Notes: generated by a model not told the origin, from the sequence alone. 64,000 nt of DNA from Paenibacillaceae bacterium (GCA_004134985.1 REGQ01000013.1:102542-166541), one strand, 5' to 3'; numbered from the stretch's first letter, positions 9,476 through 19,550 are shown. Program-made: numbers and translations.

Positions 9476-10237
9476 ATGTTCAAACCGATCACAGCCCTCA
9501 TCCTGCTCGTTGCGTTTACGGGCGTTTCCCCCATGCACTCAGAAGAGGTTCAGAACGGCAATACACACCCGGACAAGCAGCAGTCTTCGATGGGCACACC
9601 GCCGCCAGAGCGGAGCGAACCGCACACAAACACAGGCAATCCGCGCACAGACACAGGCAATCCGCTCCCAGAAGCGGGCACGTCGCGGTCAGAGCTGGAC
9701 AGCCCACGCACAGATGCGGGCACGTCGCGGTCAGAGCTGGACGGCCCACGCTCAGAGTCAGGCAGTCAACCGCTGTCAGAACGAGGAGCTTCGCCAGCGC
9801 CCGCAATGCATACAGAGATCAGGCACGCCGATTCGCGTACACCACTGCATTCTCTAACCTTCCAAACCGTCAACGGCATTGATCTTGATGATGGGGCCGC
9901 GGCGATCAAGAAGAAGCTGGGCAAGCCGGCAGCTATTGAGGAGGATCGCTGGTTCCCGGAGCAGGAAGCGCATCATTATGACCATATCACCATCGGGTAT
10001 AGCGACAGCGTGTTGTCCTATCTGTCGGTTACCGCCGAACAGGGGCCGCTTGTGGTTATTGGCGACGACGTGCTGCCGCTGGATATGAAAGCGCTGGTCA
10101 GTGCGCTCGGCGTACCGGATTATGTTGCAGAGGACGGGCTGGTGTACGTGCAGGGCGCACGGTGTTTGAAGCTCTTTCATGGTACAGACAGGGATGAGCT
10201 TGAATCCATTCAAGTCTATTGGCTGGACGATATTTAA
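9476..10237 (+). CDS. exported protein with Ser/Pro/Thr-rich repeats
   Basis: A 253-residue predicted exported protein. The start MFKPITALILLVAF is a short signal peptide. Residues ~25-110 are a low-complexity region of related seven- and fourteen-residue repeats (TGNPRTD; SELDSPRTDAGTSR), encoded partly by two 42-base DNA repeats at ~9674-9757. Residues ~125-253 form a compact domain (VNGIDLDDGAAAIKKKLG and onward) resembling stalk-associated or DUF4309-like domains, though I do not recognise it with certainty. An AAGGACGG ribosome binding site precedes the ATG. Function is unknown; a surface-tethered domain on a flexible linker is the best reading. Confidence 0.75.
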   Translation: MFKPITALILLVAFTGVSPMHSEEVQNGNTHPDKQQSSMGTPPPERSEPHTNTGNPRTDTGNPLPEAGTSRSELDSPRTDAGTSRSELDGPRSESGSQPLSERGASPAPAMHTEIRHADSRTPLHSLTFQTVNGIDLDDGAAAIKKKLGKPAAIEEDRWFPEQEAHHYDHITIGYSDSVLSYLSVTAEQGPLVVIGDDVLPLDMKALVSALGVPDYVAEDGLVYVQGARCLKLFHGTDRDELESIQVYWLDDI

Positions 10238-10362
10238 TTGTGCGATTGTTTCAAACGGTCATTGCTGTGGTAATCAAAACTAGCGTGAGAACAACCCAAG
10301 CTTCACCCGCTTACCCTGCATCAATCGAGTAACAAAAAAACAAACAAACGGAGGAATGCAAC

Positions 10363-10689
10363 ATGAAACCGACAGTACAAGTACTGGATTCAGAAGTGGC
10401 TGCAATTCATGCCGTCAGAGAGTTAAATCAGCGAGGGTACAGACAGGAGGACATCTTCGTGCTGACGCACAATGATGACCAGACAGATATACTGGCGGAA
10501 ACGACGAATTCAAATAAAATTGGCGTCTCCGAAGAAGGTGTGTTCAATTCACTCGCGAATATGTTTCGTTCCCAAGGCGATGAGCTTCGTTCCAAGCTGG
10601 AGTCAATTGGCTTAACCGACCGCGAAGCAGCACAGTATGAAAGGGAACTTGATCGCGGACGTGTGCTCGTCATTGCCAAATTACACTAA
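10363..10689 (+). CDS. YflT-type general stress protein
   Basis: A 108-residue protein matching the general stress protein 17M (YflT) domain. It begins KPTVQVLDSEVAAIHAVRELNQRGY, has a central TNSNKIGVSEEGVFNSLANMF segment, and ends DRGRVLVIAK. Such proteins in Bacillus are stress-induced and of unknown molecular function. The gene is monocistronic, with a GGAGG ribosome binding site and a downstream terminator. Confidence 0.85.
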   Translation: MKPTVQVLDSEVAAIHAVRELNQRGYRQEDIFVLTHNDDQTDILAETTNSNKIGVSEEGVFNSLANMFRSQGDELRSKLESIGLTDREAAQYERELDRGRVLVIAKLH

Positions 10690-10812
10690 TTTATAATGAG
10701 GTGCAGCGTTTGCGCACGAAGAAATTAACGATTGCCAGCCATCGAGCCACGACAGAACTGGCAAGGAAAACGATCGCGCTGGCAAGAAATGCAATAGCAT
10801 TGCCAAATAGAC

Positions 10813-10848
10813 AAGACAAGCCTTCCCTAGGGAGCTTGTCTTCTATTT
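10813..10848 (+). terminator. rho-independent terminator
   Basis: A nine-base stem AAGACAAGC (10813-10821) pairs with GCTTGTCTT (10834-10842), with a CCCTAGGG palindrome in the loop and a short T-rich tail. It lies about 120 bases after the YflT-type gene. Confidence 0.7.
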
Positions 10849-11040
10849 GTGCATTTAATTGATATTGTACGGGTGTGACAAGACGGCCCTGGTGAGCTAT
10901 GATTAATAGACGAACAGGACTAAAGCGGCAGGCTCACAGGATAGCGTCCGACGGCTGGCTGCAGATCATCCGGGGTTACGAATGGGGATTCAAGGGTATA
11001 GGCAGGGTTATTTCTTTGCAGGGCGGGTGAGGAGCGGAAG

Positions 11041-14000
11041 ATGAGAATAAAAACGAAGTTGATGCTGGGCTCGGTCGTAATGATCGCTGTTTTACTTGTA
11101 TTGGCAAGTGCGGGAATCAACAATATTAATATTCAATCCAAGCAGTTGAAAGAGTTGTACGTCGAACGTTACCAGAAAATGCTGGACGCTTATCAAATAC
11201 GCAGTGAAATAAACGAAACTGCGAAGCTGATTGCCAACATTTTAACGGTGCCGACGTCAGACAGCCTGGATCGCAATGTGCCGGAAATGGAAAAAGCGCA
11301 GGAGGAAGCGCTTGCCTCGCTGCATGTACTGCGCACCAAAACCGAAACGGAAATCGAGAAGGAAATGGTTGAACAGACTCTGAAGTATAGTAAGGATTAT
11401 TTTGACTATACGTTCCGTGTCGTTGCGGAGATCCAGGAGGGGCGTTCGGAGGAGGCGATCTTGCTTCGCGAGCGCGAAGGGCTTACACTGCAGACCGAGA
11501 CGGCCAAGCTGGCTACCGAAATGGCGAATTACCACCGGATAGCGATGGATAATGCGTTCGAGCTTTCCATCGAGAACAACAATACAACATTGACGGTGAT
11601 GAGCGCGGCAACACTGCTTGGGCTGCTCGTCGGTATTGGCGCCATGTTGCTGAATATGCGGAGTTTGGGCAGAGGGCTGCAGACGCTGTCCGTCATGATT
11701 CGCGGATTTGCGCAAGGAACGATCGATGCGACCACAAGGGTAGAACATATCTCCAATGATGAATTCGGCGATGTGGCCAAAGTATTCAACGCGCTTGCCG
11801 ATGATCTGGAGCAGAGGCGCTTGCGCGAGCAGGCGTATAATCAGCGGATGGAGGAGGAGGCCTGGGTCGCCTCGCAGCTCGCTGCGGTCGTGATGAACAT
11901 TCAGGGAACTGGCGATCTTGCGAAGGTCAGCCGCAGCTTTATTGGCGATGTCGCCTCCATGACTGGATCGCAGTATGGGGCATTATATATTCGCGATGGT
12001 TATGGCGAGCATGATTCTATGCGGCTTCAGGGCGGCTATGCCTATAGCGATGAACTGGATTACACCCGGAAGTTTGCATTGGGACAGGGATTGGTCGGAC
12101 AATGCGCTCAGGAGGGCAAACCCCTGGAAGTGCAGGAGCTTCCCGCAGATTATATTCGTATCCAGTCCGGACTTGGTGCAGCGCAGCCGCATTACTTGCT
12201 GCTGCAGCCGCTCCGTTATGAGGGGCATACATTGGGTGTGCTCGAACTGGCCGCACTTCGCCCGTTTACGGATCCCGAACGCAGGCTGATTGACGAAGCG
12301 TCCGAAAATTTTGGAATTATCATTAATAATCTGTTCGGTCGAATGCGTGTCGAGGAACTGCTCCGCGAGTCTCAGACGCTTACCGAGGAACTGCAGGTGC
12401 AGTCCGAGGAATTGCTCAGCCAGCAGGAAGAACTGCGCAGCTCCAACGAGAAGCTGGAGGAGCATGCGAAGCAGCTTAAGAAATCGGAAGAAATGCTGCA
12501 GAGCCAGCAGGAAGAACTGGAGCAGAGCAATGAAGAACTGCTTCAGAAAACTCATATGCTAGAGCTGCAGATGAAGCAGACAGAGCAGAAGAACGAGCAG
12601 ATTGAGAAAACCCGCGCAACACTGGAGAAGCAGACGGTGCAGCTTGCGTTGTCATCCAAGTACAAATCGGAGTTTCTTACCAATATGTCGCATGAGCTGC
12701 GTACGCCGCTCAACAGCTTGTTGATTTTGTCGCAGATGCTCGCAGATAATCGGGACGGCAATTTAACGTCCAAACAAATCGAGTTCGCCGGCACGATTCA
12801 TTCGTCAGGCAGTGATCTGCTCAAGCTGATCGATGAAATTTTGGATTTGTCCAAAATCAGCGCAGGCAAAATGGACGTCGTGATCGAGCATGTGCCGCTT
12901 GGCGAACTGGAACAGTATTTCCGCCGTTCCTTCAAAGCGATTGGCGAAGAGCGGGGCATTGGCTTCGAGATCAGACTGGACGATAATGTGCCGAAGGAAA
13001 TTTATACCGATAGCCATCGCGTAAAGCAAATTTTGAAAAACCTGTTGTCCAATGCATTCAAATTTACTTCCCACGGCGCAGTGGAACTTACAATTCGCAG
13101 CGTGGGGCAAGGAGAAAGCGACGCGATGGAAAGCAATGCGCCGCTTGTCGCTTTTGAGGTGAAGGATACGGGCATCGGCATTCCTGCGGATAAGCAGGAT
13201 TTGATTTTTGAAGCGTTCCAGCAAGTTGACGGCACGACGAGCCGGATTTATGGCGGGACCGGACTTGGGCTGGCAATCAGTCGCGACCTTGCCGGATTGC
13301 TTGGCGGTTCCATCAACCTGGAAAGCGAAGAGGGCAAAGGGAGCATATTTACGCTGTATTTGCCGGAATTTCATGTGGCAGGAGAGCAGCATTCACGGCA
13401 GCTTCATGACAGTGTGCTGAATACTCCAATGGAGGAGCCTGGCTCCAATGGGCAAGCTGAACTGACCGGAGTGGTTCCTGCGATCCGCGAAGCGGCAGCC
13501 GGATTCTCTCCGCAATCGGCGGCAACGACAGGTACGGTGGCAGAGTTTGTAGAAGATGACCGGGATCAGTTGGGAGAGCAGGACAAAGTCGTGCTGATTA
13601 TTGAGGATGATCTTAATTTTGCCAAAGTGCTGCTGGATATTGCGCGTGCCCGCGGCTTTAAGGGGATTGTAGCGCTGCAAGGCGACAAAGGGCTGGCCTA
13701 CGTCTGGTCTTACAAGCCGGATGCGATTTTGCTCGATATCCAGCTTCCGGTGATGGATGGCTGGACGGTGCTGAACCAGTTGAAGCATCATGCCGATACA
13801 AGGCATATTCCGGTGCATGTCATTTCTGTCGTGGATGAGATTCAGCAGGGCTTGTCGATGGGGGCGCTCGCTTACGTCAAGAAGCCGACCTCCAAGGAAA
13901 ACCTGGATCAGTTGTTCACCCAGATTGAATCCTTTCTGGAACGCGATCTGAAACGGCTGCTGGTGGTGGAAGATGATGCGGTGCAGCGCAACAGTATCGT

Positions 14001-14754
14001 CGAGCTTATTGGTCATGATGATGTCAGTATTACCGCAGTTTCCACAGGACGTGAGGCGTTGGAGGAATTGGCACTGCATCATTATGACTGCATGGTGCTT
14101 GATCTCGGATTGCCCGATATGACGGGATTTGAACTGCTGGATGAGATCAGAAGAAACGATGCGCTCCATGACCTGCCGATCATTATTTATACAGGAAGAG
14201 AGCTGGACAAGAAGGAAGAACTGCGGCTCAAGAAATATGCCGGCACGATTATTATTAAAGATGTGAAGTCGCCGGAGCGTCTGCTTGATGAAACAACGCT
14301 GTTTCTCCATCGTGTGGAAGCGAACTTGCCTGAGGACAAGCGCAGCTTGCTTCGCAAATTGCACAGCATCGAGACGATTTTTGAAGGAAAGCATATTCTG
14401 ATAGTTGATGATGATATTCGCAACGTGTTTGCGCTGTCCAGTGTTCTGGAAAATTACAAGATGACGATCACCTTTGCAGAGAACGGACGGGAAGCGCTGG
14501 AGCAGCTTGAGAAAAATCCTGGCATTCAATTGGTACTGATGGATATTATGATGCCGGAGATGGACGGCTACGAAGCGATGCGGGAAATCCGCGCCATGCC
14601 GATGTACGATAAACTGCCAATCATTGCTGTGACAGCTAAAGCGATGAAGGATGACCGTGACAAATGCATTGATGCCGGGGCCTCCGATTACATTGCCAAG
14701 CCGGTCAATACAGAGCAATTATTGTCTTTGATGAGAGTGTGGTTGTATAAATAA
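11041..14754 (+). CDS. hybrid sensor histidine kinase with three receiver domains
   Basis: A 1,237-residue membrane hybrid kinase. TM1 (~9-28) and TM2 (~186-206) flank a helical extracellular sensor. A HAMP linker (~207-260), a GAF domain (~275-430) and a long Glu/Gln-rich coiled coil (~440-540) follow. The HisKA phosphoacceptor is H551 in MSHELRTPLN, with the ATPase domain at ~660-780. Three receivers come next, with aspartates D899 (LLDIQLPVMDG), D1021 (VLDLGLPDMTG) and D1168 (LMDIMMPEMDG). The CheR gene starts one base after this stop, and a second hybrid kinase follows. This order is common in Paenibacillus-type multi-component phosphorelays. The signal is unknown. Confidence 0.94.
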   Translation: MRIKTKLMLGSVVMIAVLLVLASAGINNINIQSKQLKELYVERYQKMLDAYQIRSEINETAKLIANILTVPTSDSLDRNVPEMEKAQEEALASLHVLRTKTETEIEKEMVEQTLKYSKDYFDYTFRVVAEIQEGRSEEAILLREREGLTLQTETAKLATEMANYHRIAMDNAFELSIENNNTTLTVMSAATLLGLLVGIGAMLLNMRSLGRGLQTLSVMIRGFAQGTIDATTRVEHISNDEFGDVAKVFNALADDLEQRRLREQAYNQRMEEEAWVASQLAAVVMNIQGTGDLAKVSRSFIGDVASMTGSQYGALYIRDGYGEHDSMRLQGGYAYSDELDYTRKFALGQGLVGQCAQEGKPLEVQELPADYIRIQSGLGAAQPHYLLLQPLRYEGHTLGVLELAALRPFTDPERRLIDEASENFGIIINNLFGRMRVEELLRESQTLTEELQVQSEELLSQQEELRSSNEKLEEHAKQLKKSEEMLQSQQEELEQSNEELLQKTHMLELQMKQTEQKNEQIEKTRATLEKQTVQLALSSKYKSEFLTNMSHELRTPLNSLLILSQMLADNRDGNLTSKQIEFAGTIHSSGSDLLKLIDEILDLSKISAGKMDVVIEHVPLGELEQYFRRSFKAIGEERGIGFEIRLDDNVPKEIYTDSHRVKQILKNLLSNAFKFTSHGAVELTIRSVGQGESDAMESNAPLVAFEVKDTGIGIPADKQDLIFEAFQQVDGTTSRIYGGTGLGLAISRDLAGLLGGSINLESEEGKGSIFTLYLPEFHVAGEQHSRQLHDSVLNTPMEEPGSNGQAELTGVVPAIREAAAGFSPQSAATTGTVAEFVEDDRDQLGEQDKVVLIIEDDLNFAKVLLDIARARGFKGIVALQGDKGLAYVWSYKPDAILLDIQLPVMDGWTVLNQLKHHADTRHIPVHVISVVDEIQQGLSMGALAYVKKPTSKENLDQLFTQIESFLERDLKRLLVVEDDAVQRNSIVELIGHDDVSITAVSTGREALEELALHHYDCMVLDLGLPDMTGFELLDEIRRNDALHDLPIIIYTGRELDKKEELRLKKYAGTIIIKDVKSPERLLDETTLFLHRVEANLPEDKRSLLRKLHSIETIFEGKHILIVDDDIRNVFALSSVLENYKMTITFAENGREALEQLEKNPGIQLVLMDIMMPEMDGYEAMREIRAMPMYDKLPIIAVTAKAMKDDRDKCIDAGASDYIAKPVNTEQLLSLMRVWLYK

Positions 14755-14755
14755 T

Positions 14756-15586
14756 ATGGATACTATGGAAGATGAGAGAGAACGAATAGAAATCGAGCTG
14801 CTGCTGGAAGCGATCTTCCGGCTGTATGGCCATGATTTTCGCAACTATGCCTACTCGTCAATCCGCAGAAGAATATGGCATCGCGTGCAGTCCGAGCGGC
14901 TGACGACCATATCGGGTCTTCAGGAGCGGGTGCTCCATGATCAAGGCTGCATGAGCCGGCTGCTTGCGGATATGACGATTCATGTGACCGAGATGTTCCG
15001 GGACCCGGAGATGTTCCGGGCCTTCCGGGAGGAAGTCGTACCGCTGCTGCGGACGTACCCGTTTATTCGCATCTGGCATGCGGGATGTTCGACCGGCGAG
15101 GAAGTGTATTCGATGGCGATCCTGCTGCATGAAGAAGGGCTTTATGACAAAGCGCGAATCTATGCGACCGACACGAACGGAGATGTGCTGAATATTGCCC
15201 GTGAAGGGGTGTTTCCTCTGGACCGGATGCAGCAATATACACGCAATTATATGGATGCGGGCGGCAAGGCCTCCTTTTCGGAATATTATACAGCCAAGTA
15301 TGACTCGGTCATCATCCATTCTTTTTTGAAAAAAAATCTGGTGTTTGGCCAGCATAATCTGGTTACGGACAGCTCGTTTAATGAGTTCAACGTTATTTTT
15401 TGCCGCAATGTCATGATTTACTTTAACAAGCAGCTGCAGGATCATGTACATCATCTTTTGTATGACAGTCTGAGTGTGTTCGGCGTATTGGCGCTCGGGA
15501 TGAAAGAATCGATTAACTTCTCCAAGCATGCCGATGCTTACGAGAATCTGGACCGCCAACATAGACTCTACCGAAAAATAAGATAA
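14756..15586 (+). CDS. CheR-type protein-glutamate methyltransferase
   Basis: A 276-residue CheR family methyltransferase, expected to transfer methyl groups from S-adenosylmethionine to glutamate side chains. The N-terminal helical CheR domain (~10-80) is followed by the SAM-binding motif WHAGCSTGEEVYS near residue 105 and the FCRNVMIYFNK motif near 213. It begins one base after the upstream kinase stop, so the two are translationally coupled. Being between two hybrid kinases, it may modify one of them or a partner, rather than act in flagellar chemotaxis. No CheB gene is seen nearby. Confidence 0.92.
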   Translation: MDTMEDERERIEIELLLEAIFRLYGHDFRNYAYSSIRRRIWHRVQSERLTTISGLQERVLHDQGCMSRLLADMTIHVTEMFRDPEMFRAFREEVVPLLRTYPFIRIWHAGCSTGEEVYSMAILLHEEGLYDKARIYATDTNGDVLNIAREGVFPLDRMQQYTRNYMDAGGKASFSEYYTAKYDSVIIHSFLKKNLVFGQHNLVTDSSFNEFNVIFCRNVMIYFNKQLQDHVHHLLYDSLSVFGVLALGMKESINFSKHADAYENLDRQHRLYRKIR

Positions 15587-15609
15587 GCAAGGAGAGCAGG
15601 TGTCAGGCC

Positions 15610-17745
15610 ATGGTTTCATTGGAAGCTCCGATCAATATTTTGCTGGTTGACGATAATCCGGATAATTTGCTGGCGCTCGAAGCTGTGCTGGAAGACCGCA
15701 ACTACAATCTGGTCAAATGCCTCTCAGGCGAAGAGGCGCTGCGCAGTTTGCTTAAAGATGATTACGCTGTAATTGTGCTTGATGTGCAGATGCCGGGCAT
15801 GGACGGTTTTGAGACAGCAAAATTAATTAAGGCGCGCGAGAAGACAAGGGAAATTCCCATTATTTTCGTATCCGCAACGAGCAAAGAAAGCGAGCACTTC
15901 TACACAGGCTATTCTGTGGGCGCCATCGACTACATGCTGAAGCCGTTTGTTCCGCAAATTATGCGATCGAAAATCGAGGGTTTTGTCAATTTATTTGTAA
16001 GCAGCCGCAAACTCCAAATTCAGACTGAGCTGCTGCATCAGAAAACCAGAGAACTCGAGAAAATGAACAAAGAGCTGATGCGGACCGCCTACAAGCTGAG
16101 TAAAACAGAGGCGCAGGCGCGTGTCATCCGGGAAACGTCAATCGATACGATGATCACGTTCGACAATGACGGGAAAATATTGACGGTCAATCCGGCTTTG
16201 GAGCGCATGTTTGATTATCAGGAAGAGGAAGTGATCGGTCAGCCGATAACTTTGCTTGTTTCCTGTTTTGCAAACGATTATGTCAAAGCGTCTGTCAATG
16301 GCTCCACGGCAGATGGTGCTGGCAACGGCAAGCTTATCCAGATTACGGCGCGGCGCAAGGACGGCAGCCCATTTGATGCGGAAATCCAGCTTGGCATGGC
16401 GATGGTCGATGAGGAGCAAATTTATGCCTGTACGATCGCCGACATTACCGAGCGCAAGCGCTTTGAGAAAGAGCTGCTGGCGGCCAAGGAGTCAGCCGAG
16501 ATTGCAGCCCGGGCCAAAACCGAATTTCTCGCGATGGTCAGCCATGAGATCCGAACACCGATGAACGGAGTGATCGGTATGACCACCTTGCTGCTGGAAA
16601 CCGAGCTGTCGGACGAGCAGCGGGAGTATACAGAAATTATTAGCAAAAGCGGCGAAGCGCTGCTGTCGGTCATTAACGATATTCTTGACTATTCCAAAAT
16701 CGAATCCGGCAAAATGGAGCTGGAGGAGGTTCCGTTTCAGCTGTCAGCTTGCATTGGCGAAACGTTTGATTTGTTTACGGTCAAAACAACAAAAAAACAA
16801 TTGGAGATGACCTGCTCCATCGATCCGCTGCTGCCCGCCTATGTGGAAGGGGATGTGACGAAGCTGCGTCAGGTGCTGATCAACCTCGTCGGCAATGCCG
16901 TCAAGTTTACCAATGAAGGCAGCATTGAAGTTATTGTAAGCTTGAAAGCCGATTATGGCAGTGAAATTGTCGTTGAGATTGCGGTGCTCGATACAGGGGT
17001 CGGTATTCCAGCCGACAAGCTTCCGCTATTGTTCCAGCCGTTCTCGCAGCTCGATTCCTCGATGACGCGCAAATATGGGGGCACCGGACTTGGTCTGGCC
17101 ATTTGCAAAAATTTGCTGGAACTGATGGATGGCTCTATACGCGTGGACACGAATCGGGAGAAGGGAGCGGCCTTTATATTTACTGTTACCCTCAAGCCGC
17201 ATCGTCTTTCCCCGCAGCCTGATGTGGACAGGGAACCTGAGGACGATGATTATCCGGCATATCCGTTCTCTTTCAGTGCGCTGCTGGGCGAAGATGAGCA
17301 GGCCGCTGCAGCCGAAAACAACGAGCTGCAGCGGAGCGAATATAATATACTTGTCGCGGAGGACAATGAAATTAATCGCACGCTGGCTTTGCGCTTGCTG
17401 GACAAGCTTGGACTTCAGGCTGATGTGGCGGGTACCGGCAAGGAGGCGCTGGAGCTGGCGCTGCAGAATCGTTATGATCTTATTTTGATGGATATTCAAA
17501 TGCCTGCGATGGATGGCCGGGAAGCGGCCAAGGAAATTATGGATGCGCTGCCTGAAGCGGAGCAGCCGGTCATCATCGCGATGACAGCCAATGTACTGGC
17601 CGGAGATCGGGACAAGTGCCTGGATGCCGGAATGACGGACTTTATTAGCAAGCCGATTCGTTTCGATATGTTAAAAAATGTGATGCAGCGCTATTTCACT
17701 TTAACTGGTCACAAGGAAGAAGGTTCGATTGCGCGCGGAGATTGA
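15610..17745 (+). CDS. hybrid histidine kinase: REC-PAS-HisKA-ATPase-REC
   Basis: A 711-residue cytoplasmic hybrid kinase with no membrane segment. An N-terminal receiver (~12-125, D58 in VLDVQMPGMDG), a short coiled coil, a PAS domain (~175-285), HisKA with H312 in MVSHEIRTPMNG, an ATPase domain (~415-530) and a C-terminal receiver (~580-695, D628 in LMDIQMPAMDG). A receiver at both ends suggests it receives phosphate from the upstream three-receiver kinase and passes it on. It is the last gene of the operon with the kinase and CheR. Confidence 0.94.
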   Translation: MVSLEAPINILLVDDNPDNLLALEAVLEDRNYNLVKCLSGEEALRSLLKDDYAVIVLDVQMPGMDGFETAKLIKAREKTREIPIIFVSATSKESEHFYTGYSVGAIDYMLKPFVPQIMRSKIEGFVNLFVSSRKLQIQTELLHQKTRELEKMNKELMRTAYKLSKTEAQARVIRETSIDTMITFDNDGKILTVNPALERMFDYQEEEVIGQPITLLVSCFANDYVKASVNGSTADGAGNGKLIQITARRKDGSPFDAEIQLGMAMVDEEQIYACTIADITERKRFEKELLAAKESAEIAARAKTEFLAMVSHEIRTPMNGVIGMTTLLLETELSDEQREYTEIISKSGEALLSVINDILDYSKIESGKMELEEVPFQLSACIGETFDLFTVKTTKKQLEMTCSIDPLLPAYVEGDVTKLRQVLINLVGNAVKFTNEGSIEVIVSLKADYGSEIVVEIAVLDTGVGIPADKLPLLFQPFSQLDSSMTRKYGGTGLGLAICKNLLELMDGSIRVDTNREKGAAFIFTVTLKPHRLSPQPDVDREPEDDDYPAYPFSFSALLGEDEQAAAAENNELQRSEYNILVAEDNEINRTLALRLLDKLGLQADVAGTGKEALELALQNRYDLILMDIQMPAMDGREAAKEIMDALPEAEQPVIIAMTANVLAGDRDKCLDAGMTDFISKPIRFDMLKNVMQRYFTLTGHKEEGSIARGD

Positions 17746-17868
17746 GTTTCTGCGCAGAGCTTGGCTGTTCTTCGCGACGACTTGAAGGCAGTTTCAGATG
17801 GGGAGAATACGTGTAATTAGTTCTATGCACCTCCATCTTTAACAATAAGCCAGAAAGCGGTGATTAGA

Positions 17869-18192
17869 GTGAATGTGAAATATCGCGTTTCATGTTTTGA
17901 CAGTGAAGTACTGGTAAAACAGGCGGATGACGACGAAACGGCTTTTCAGGTTAACATTCAAAATACGACAAATCCGCTTGGCTTCGGCAATACGCTCGGA
18001 AGTTATGCTAGCGAACAGCAAGCGACTCTGAAGGCCAACATCTTCTGCATGATTTACACATTAGCTCGCAAGAACGGATACTCTTTACGTTCCAACAGCT
18101 TTGTAAAGCCGGACAAAGAGGATATTCCGGTGTCTACTGTATTGGATTCTCAATTACCCCAAGAACAATTGGAATTGTTGTTCCAACAATAA
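17869..18192 (+). CDS. conserved hypothetical protein
   Basis: A 107-residue protein that I do not recognise. I chose the GTG at 17869 because AGCGGTGAT sits at proper spacing; the frame opens three codons earlier at 17860. There is no signal peptide or membrane segment. It has a beta-rich start (VKYRVSCFDSEVLVKQADDDETAF) and a C-terminal helix rich in Gln/Leu. A clean terminator follows immediately, which supports a real transcript. Confidence 0.65.
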   Translation: MNVKYRVSCFDSEVLVKQADDDETAFQVNIQNTTNPLGFGNTLGSYASEQQATLKANIFCMIYTLARKNGYSLRSNSFVKPDKEDIPVSTVLDSQLPQEQLELLFQQ

Positions 18193-18202
18193 TTAAACAT
18201 GC

Positions 18203-18240
18203 GCTTCGTTGCTCCGGTCAGGGGGGACGAAGCTTTTTTT
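18203..18240 (+). terminator. rho-independent terminator
   Basis: The stem GCTTCGT (18203-18209) pairs with ACGAAGC (18227-18233), directly followed by seven T residues. It lies ten bases after the preceding stop. Confidence 0.85.
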
Positions 18241-18468
18241 GGCGTGGGTACGAGGAGAAGTGGTTCACGAATTAGGCAGGCTGACGCTCTGCATCTAAGC
18301 GGACAGACGTTGATACAGGTTCCGCTAATTCGCTAAAACAGCGAAATGGGGCATTTGGCGGCGGTTATTGTTTTTTCTTAGTAATCGGTAAGGGGAACGC
18401 TTGACTTGTATGGTATAATCCAACCATCCGAACTTCAACATGGAAGGAATGCAAATGGTGTGAACGAC

Positions 18469-19542
18469 ATGAACATTTCAAAAGCAGTTCCAATTCATCT
18501 TATTACTGGTTTTCTGGGTGGTGGGAAGACGACACTTCTGGCGCGATTGCTGCAGGACTACCGGGAGCGGGGGGTAAAAGCAGCTGTCATTATGAACGAG
18601 CTTGGGGATGTCAACCTTGACGGGCAACTGGTGAATAAGGAGGTGCCAATGAGTGAAATGCTGGGCGGCTGCATCTGCTGCTCGATCCGCAGTGATGTAA
18701 GCGGGGAAATTAGCAATCTCATTGACGAGCATCATCCGGATGTCATCATTATTGAGTCGACAGGGGCGGCTAATCCGCTGGAAATTATTGAGGGGGTTAC
18801 TGAAGCGGCACTGTTAACCCGAATCGATCTGCGCTCGGTGGTCACGGTAGTTGATGGACCGGGGCTGCTGGTAATGAATCGGCGGGCTCGCAATCAAACA
18901 TTTCGGCTAATGAAAGAGCAGATTCGCTGTGCAACCGCGCTGCTAATCAACAAAGCGGATTTGCTAGCGCCTGAGGAAGTTGTGGAAGTGCAGCAGTTGG
19001 TGCGTGAATGGAACTCCCGGGCACCGTTACATATAAGCGTTAAATGCGATGCTGAACTGACATCGCTGTTCCCCGACATACAGGTGAGGGAGCACAATGG
19101 GGCCGATCATTCTGCCGCGCATACCTGCCCGCGCACTTCTGGCGATGGCGGTGATCAAGCTCACAACGAGCCTGCGCACGTGAGCCATGCCCAAGATGAT
19201 CAAGCTCACAACAAGCATGTGCACGCGAGCCATACTCATACTGGCCATGCCGATGTCCACCATTCCCATGACCATGTTATGGTGTTGACCCATTACCTGA
19301 ATAAGCCTGTAGACAGCCATGTTTTCGAAGCGCTGCTGAAAGGTTTGCCTGATGATATTTATCGTGCGAAAGGCATTGTAACCTTCGTGGAAACAGGGAG
19401 TCGCTTTTTGTTCCAGTTTGCCTATCGTGAAACGGAATTCATTCGAATTACGCCGCAAGGCGAGGTACATGATGTGGCTGTTTTTATCGGGGAGCACTTT
19501 GATAAACAACAGCTGCAGCAGCAGTTGGAGAAATTGTTGTAA
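18469..19542 (+). CDS. COG0523 (CobW-type) GTPase, putative metal chaperone
   Basis: A 357-residue GTPase of the CobW/COG0523 group. It has the Walker A motif GFLGGGKTT, the metal-binding CxCC motif in GGCICCS, an ESTGAANP switch and the NKAD base-recognition motif. Between the GTPase and the C-terminal CobW_C domain lies a very His-rich linker (~residues 205-265, many HxH and HAH motifs), typical of zinc or nickel handling. Start choice: ATG 18469 gives the usual N-terminus, but GTG 18460 is better spaced from the GGAAGGA at 18442-18448. No Zur-type operator could be recognised upstream, so regulation by zinc is not shown. Confidence 0.88.
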   Translation: MNISKAVPIHLITGFLGGGKTTLLARLLQDYRERGVKAAVIMNELGDVNLDGQLVNKEVPMSEMLGGCICCSIRSDVSGEISNLIDEHHPDVIIIESTGAANPLEIIEGVTEAALLTRIDLRSVVTVVDGPGLLVMNRRARNQTFRLMKEQIRCATALLINKADLLAPEEVVEVQQLVREWNSRAPLHISVKCDAELTSLFPDIQVREHNGADHSAAHTCPRTSGDGGDQAHNEPAHVSHAQDDQAHNKHVHASHTHTGHADVHHSHDHVMVLTHYLNKPVDSHVFEALLKGLPDDIYRAKGIVTFVETGSRFLFQFAYRETEFIRITPQGEVHDVAVFIGEHFDKQQLQQQLEKLL

Positions 19543-19550
19543 TCACGGCA

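Noticed and set aside
10248..10273. Sigma-B-like promoter before the YflT-type gene (GTTTCA, 14 bases, TGGTAA).
   Set aside because: The match to consensus is partial, the site is 90 bases from the start codon, and many Paenibacillus lack sigma-B; not enough to annotate.
13393..14718. A 441-codon minus-strand frame inside the hybrid kinase gene.
   Set aside because: It lies wholly antisense to three well-formed receiver domains and shows no recognisable domain.
18276..18365. Intergenic sequence with CTAAGCGGACAGACG resembling dispersed Paenibacillus repeats.
   Set aside because: Only one copy is in the window, so a repeat cannot be shown from this sequence.
18400..18421. TTGACT and TATAAT near the COG0523 gene as a sigma-A promoter.
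   Set aside because: The two boxes are only seven bases apart, far from the ~17 needed.
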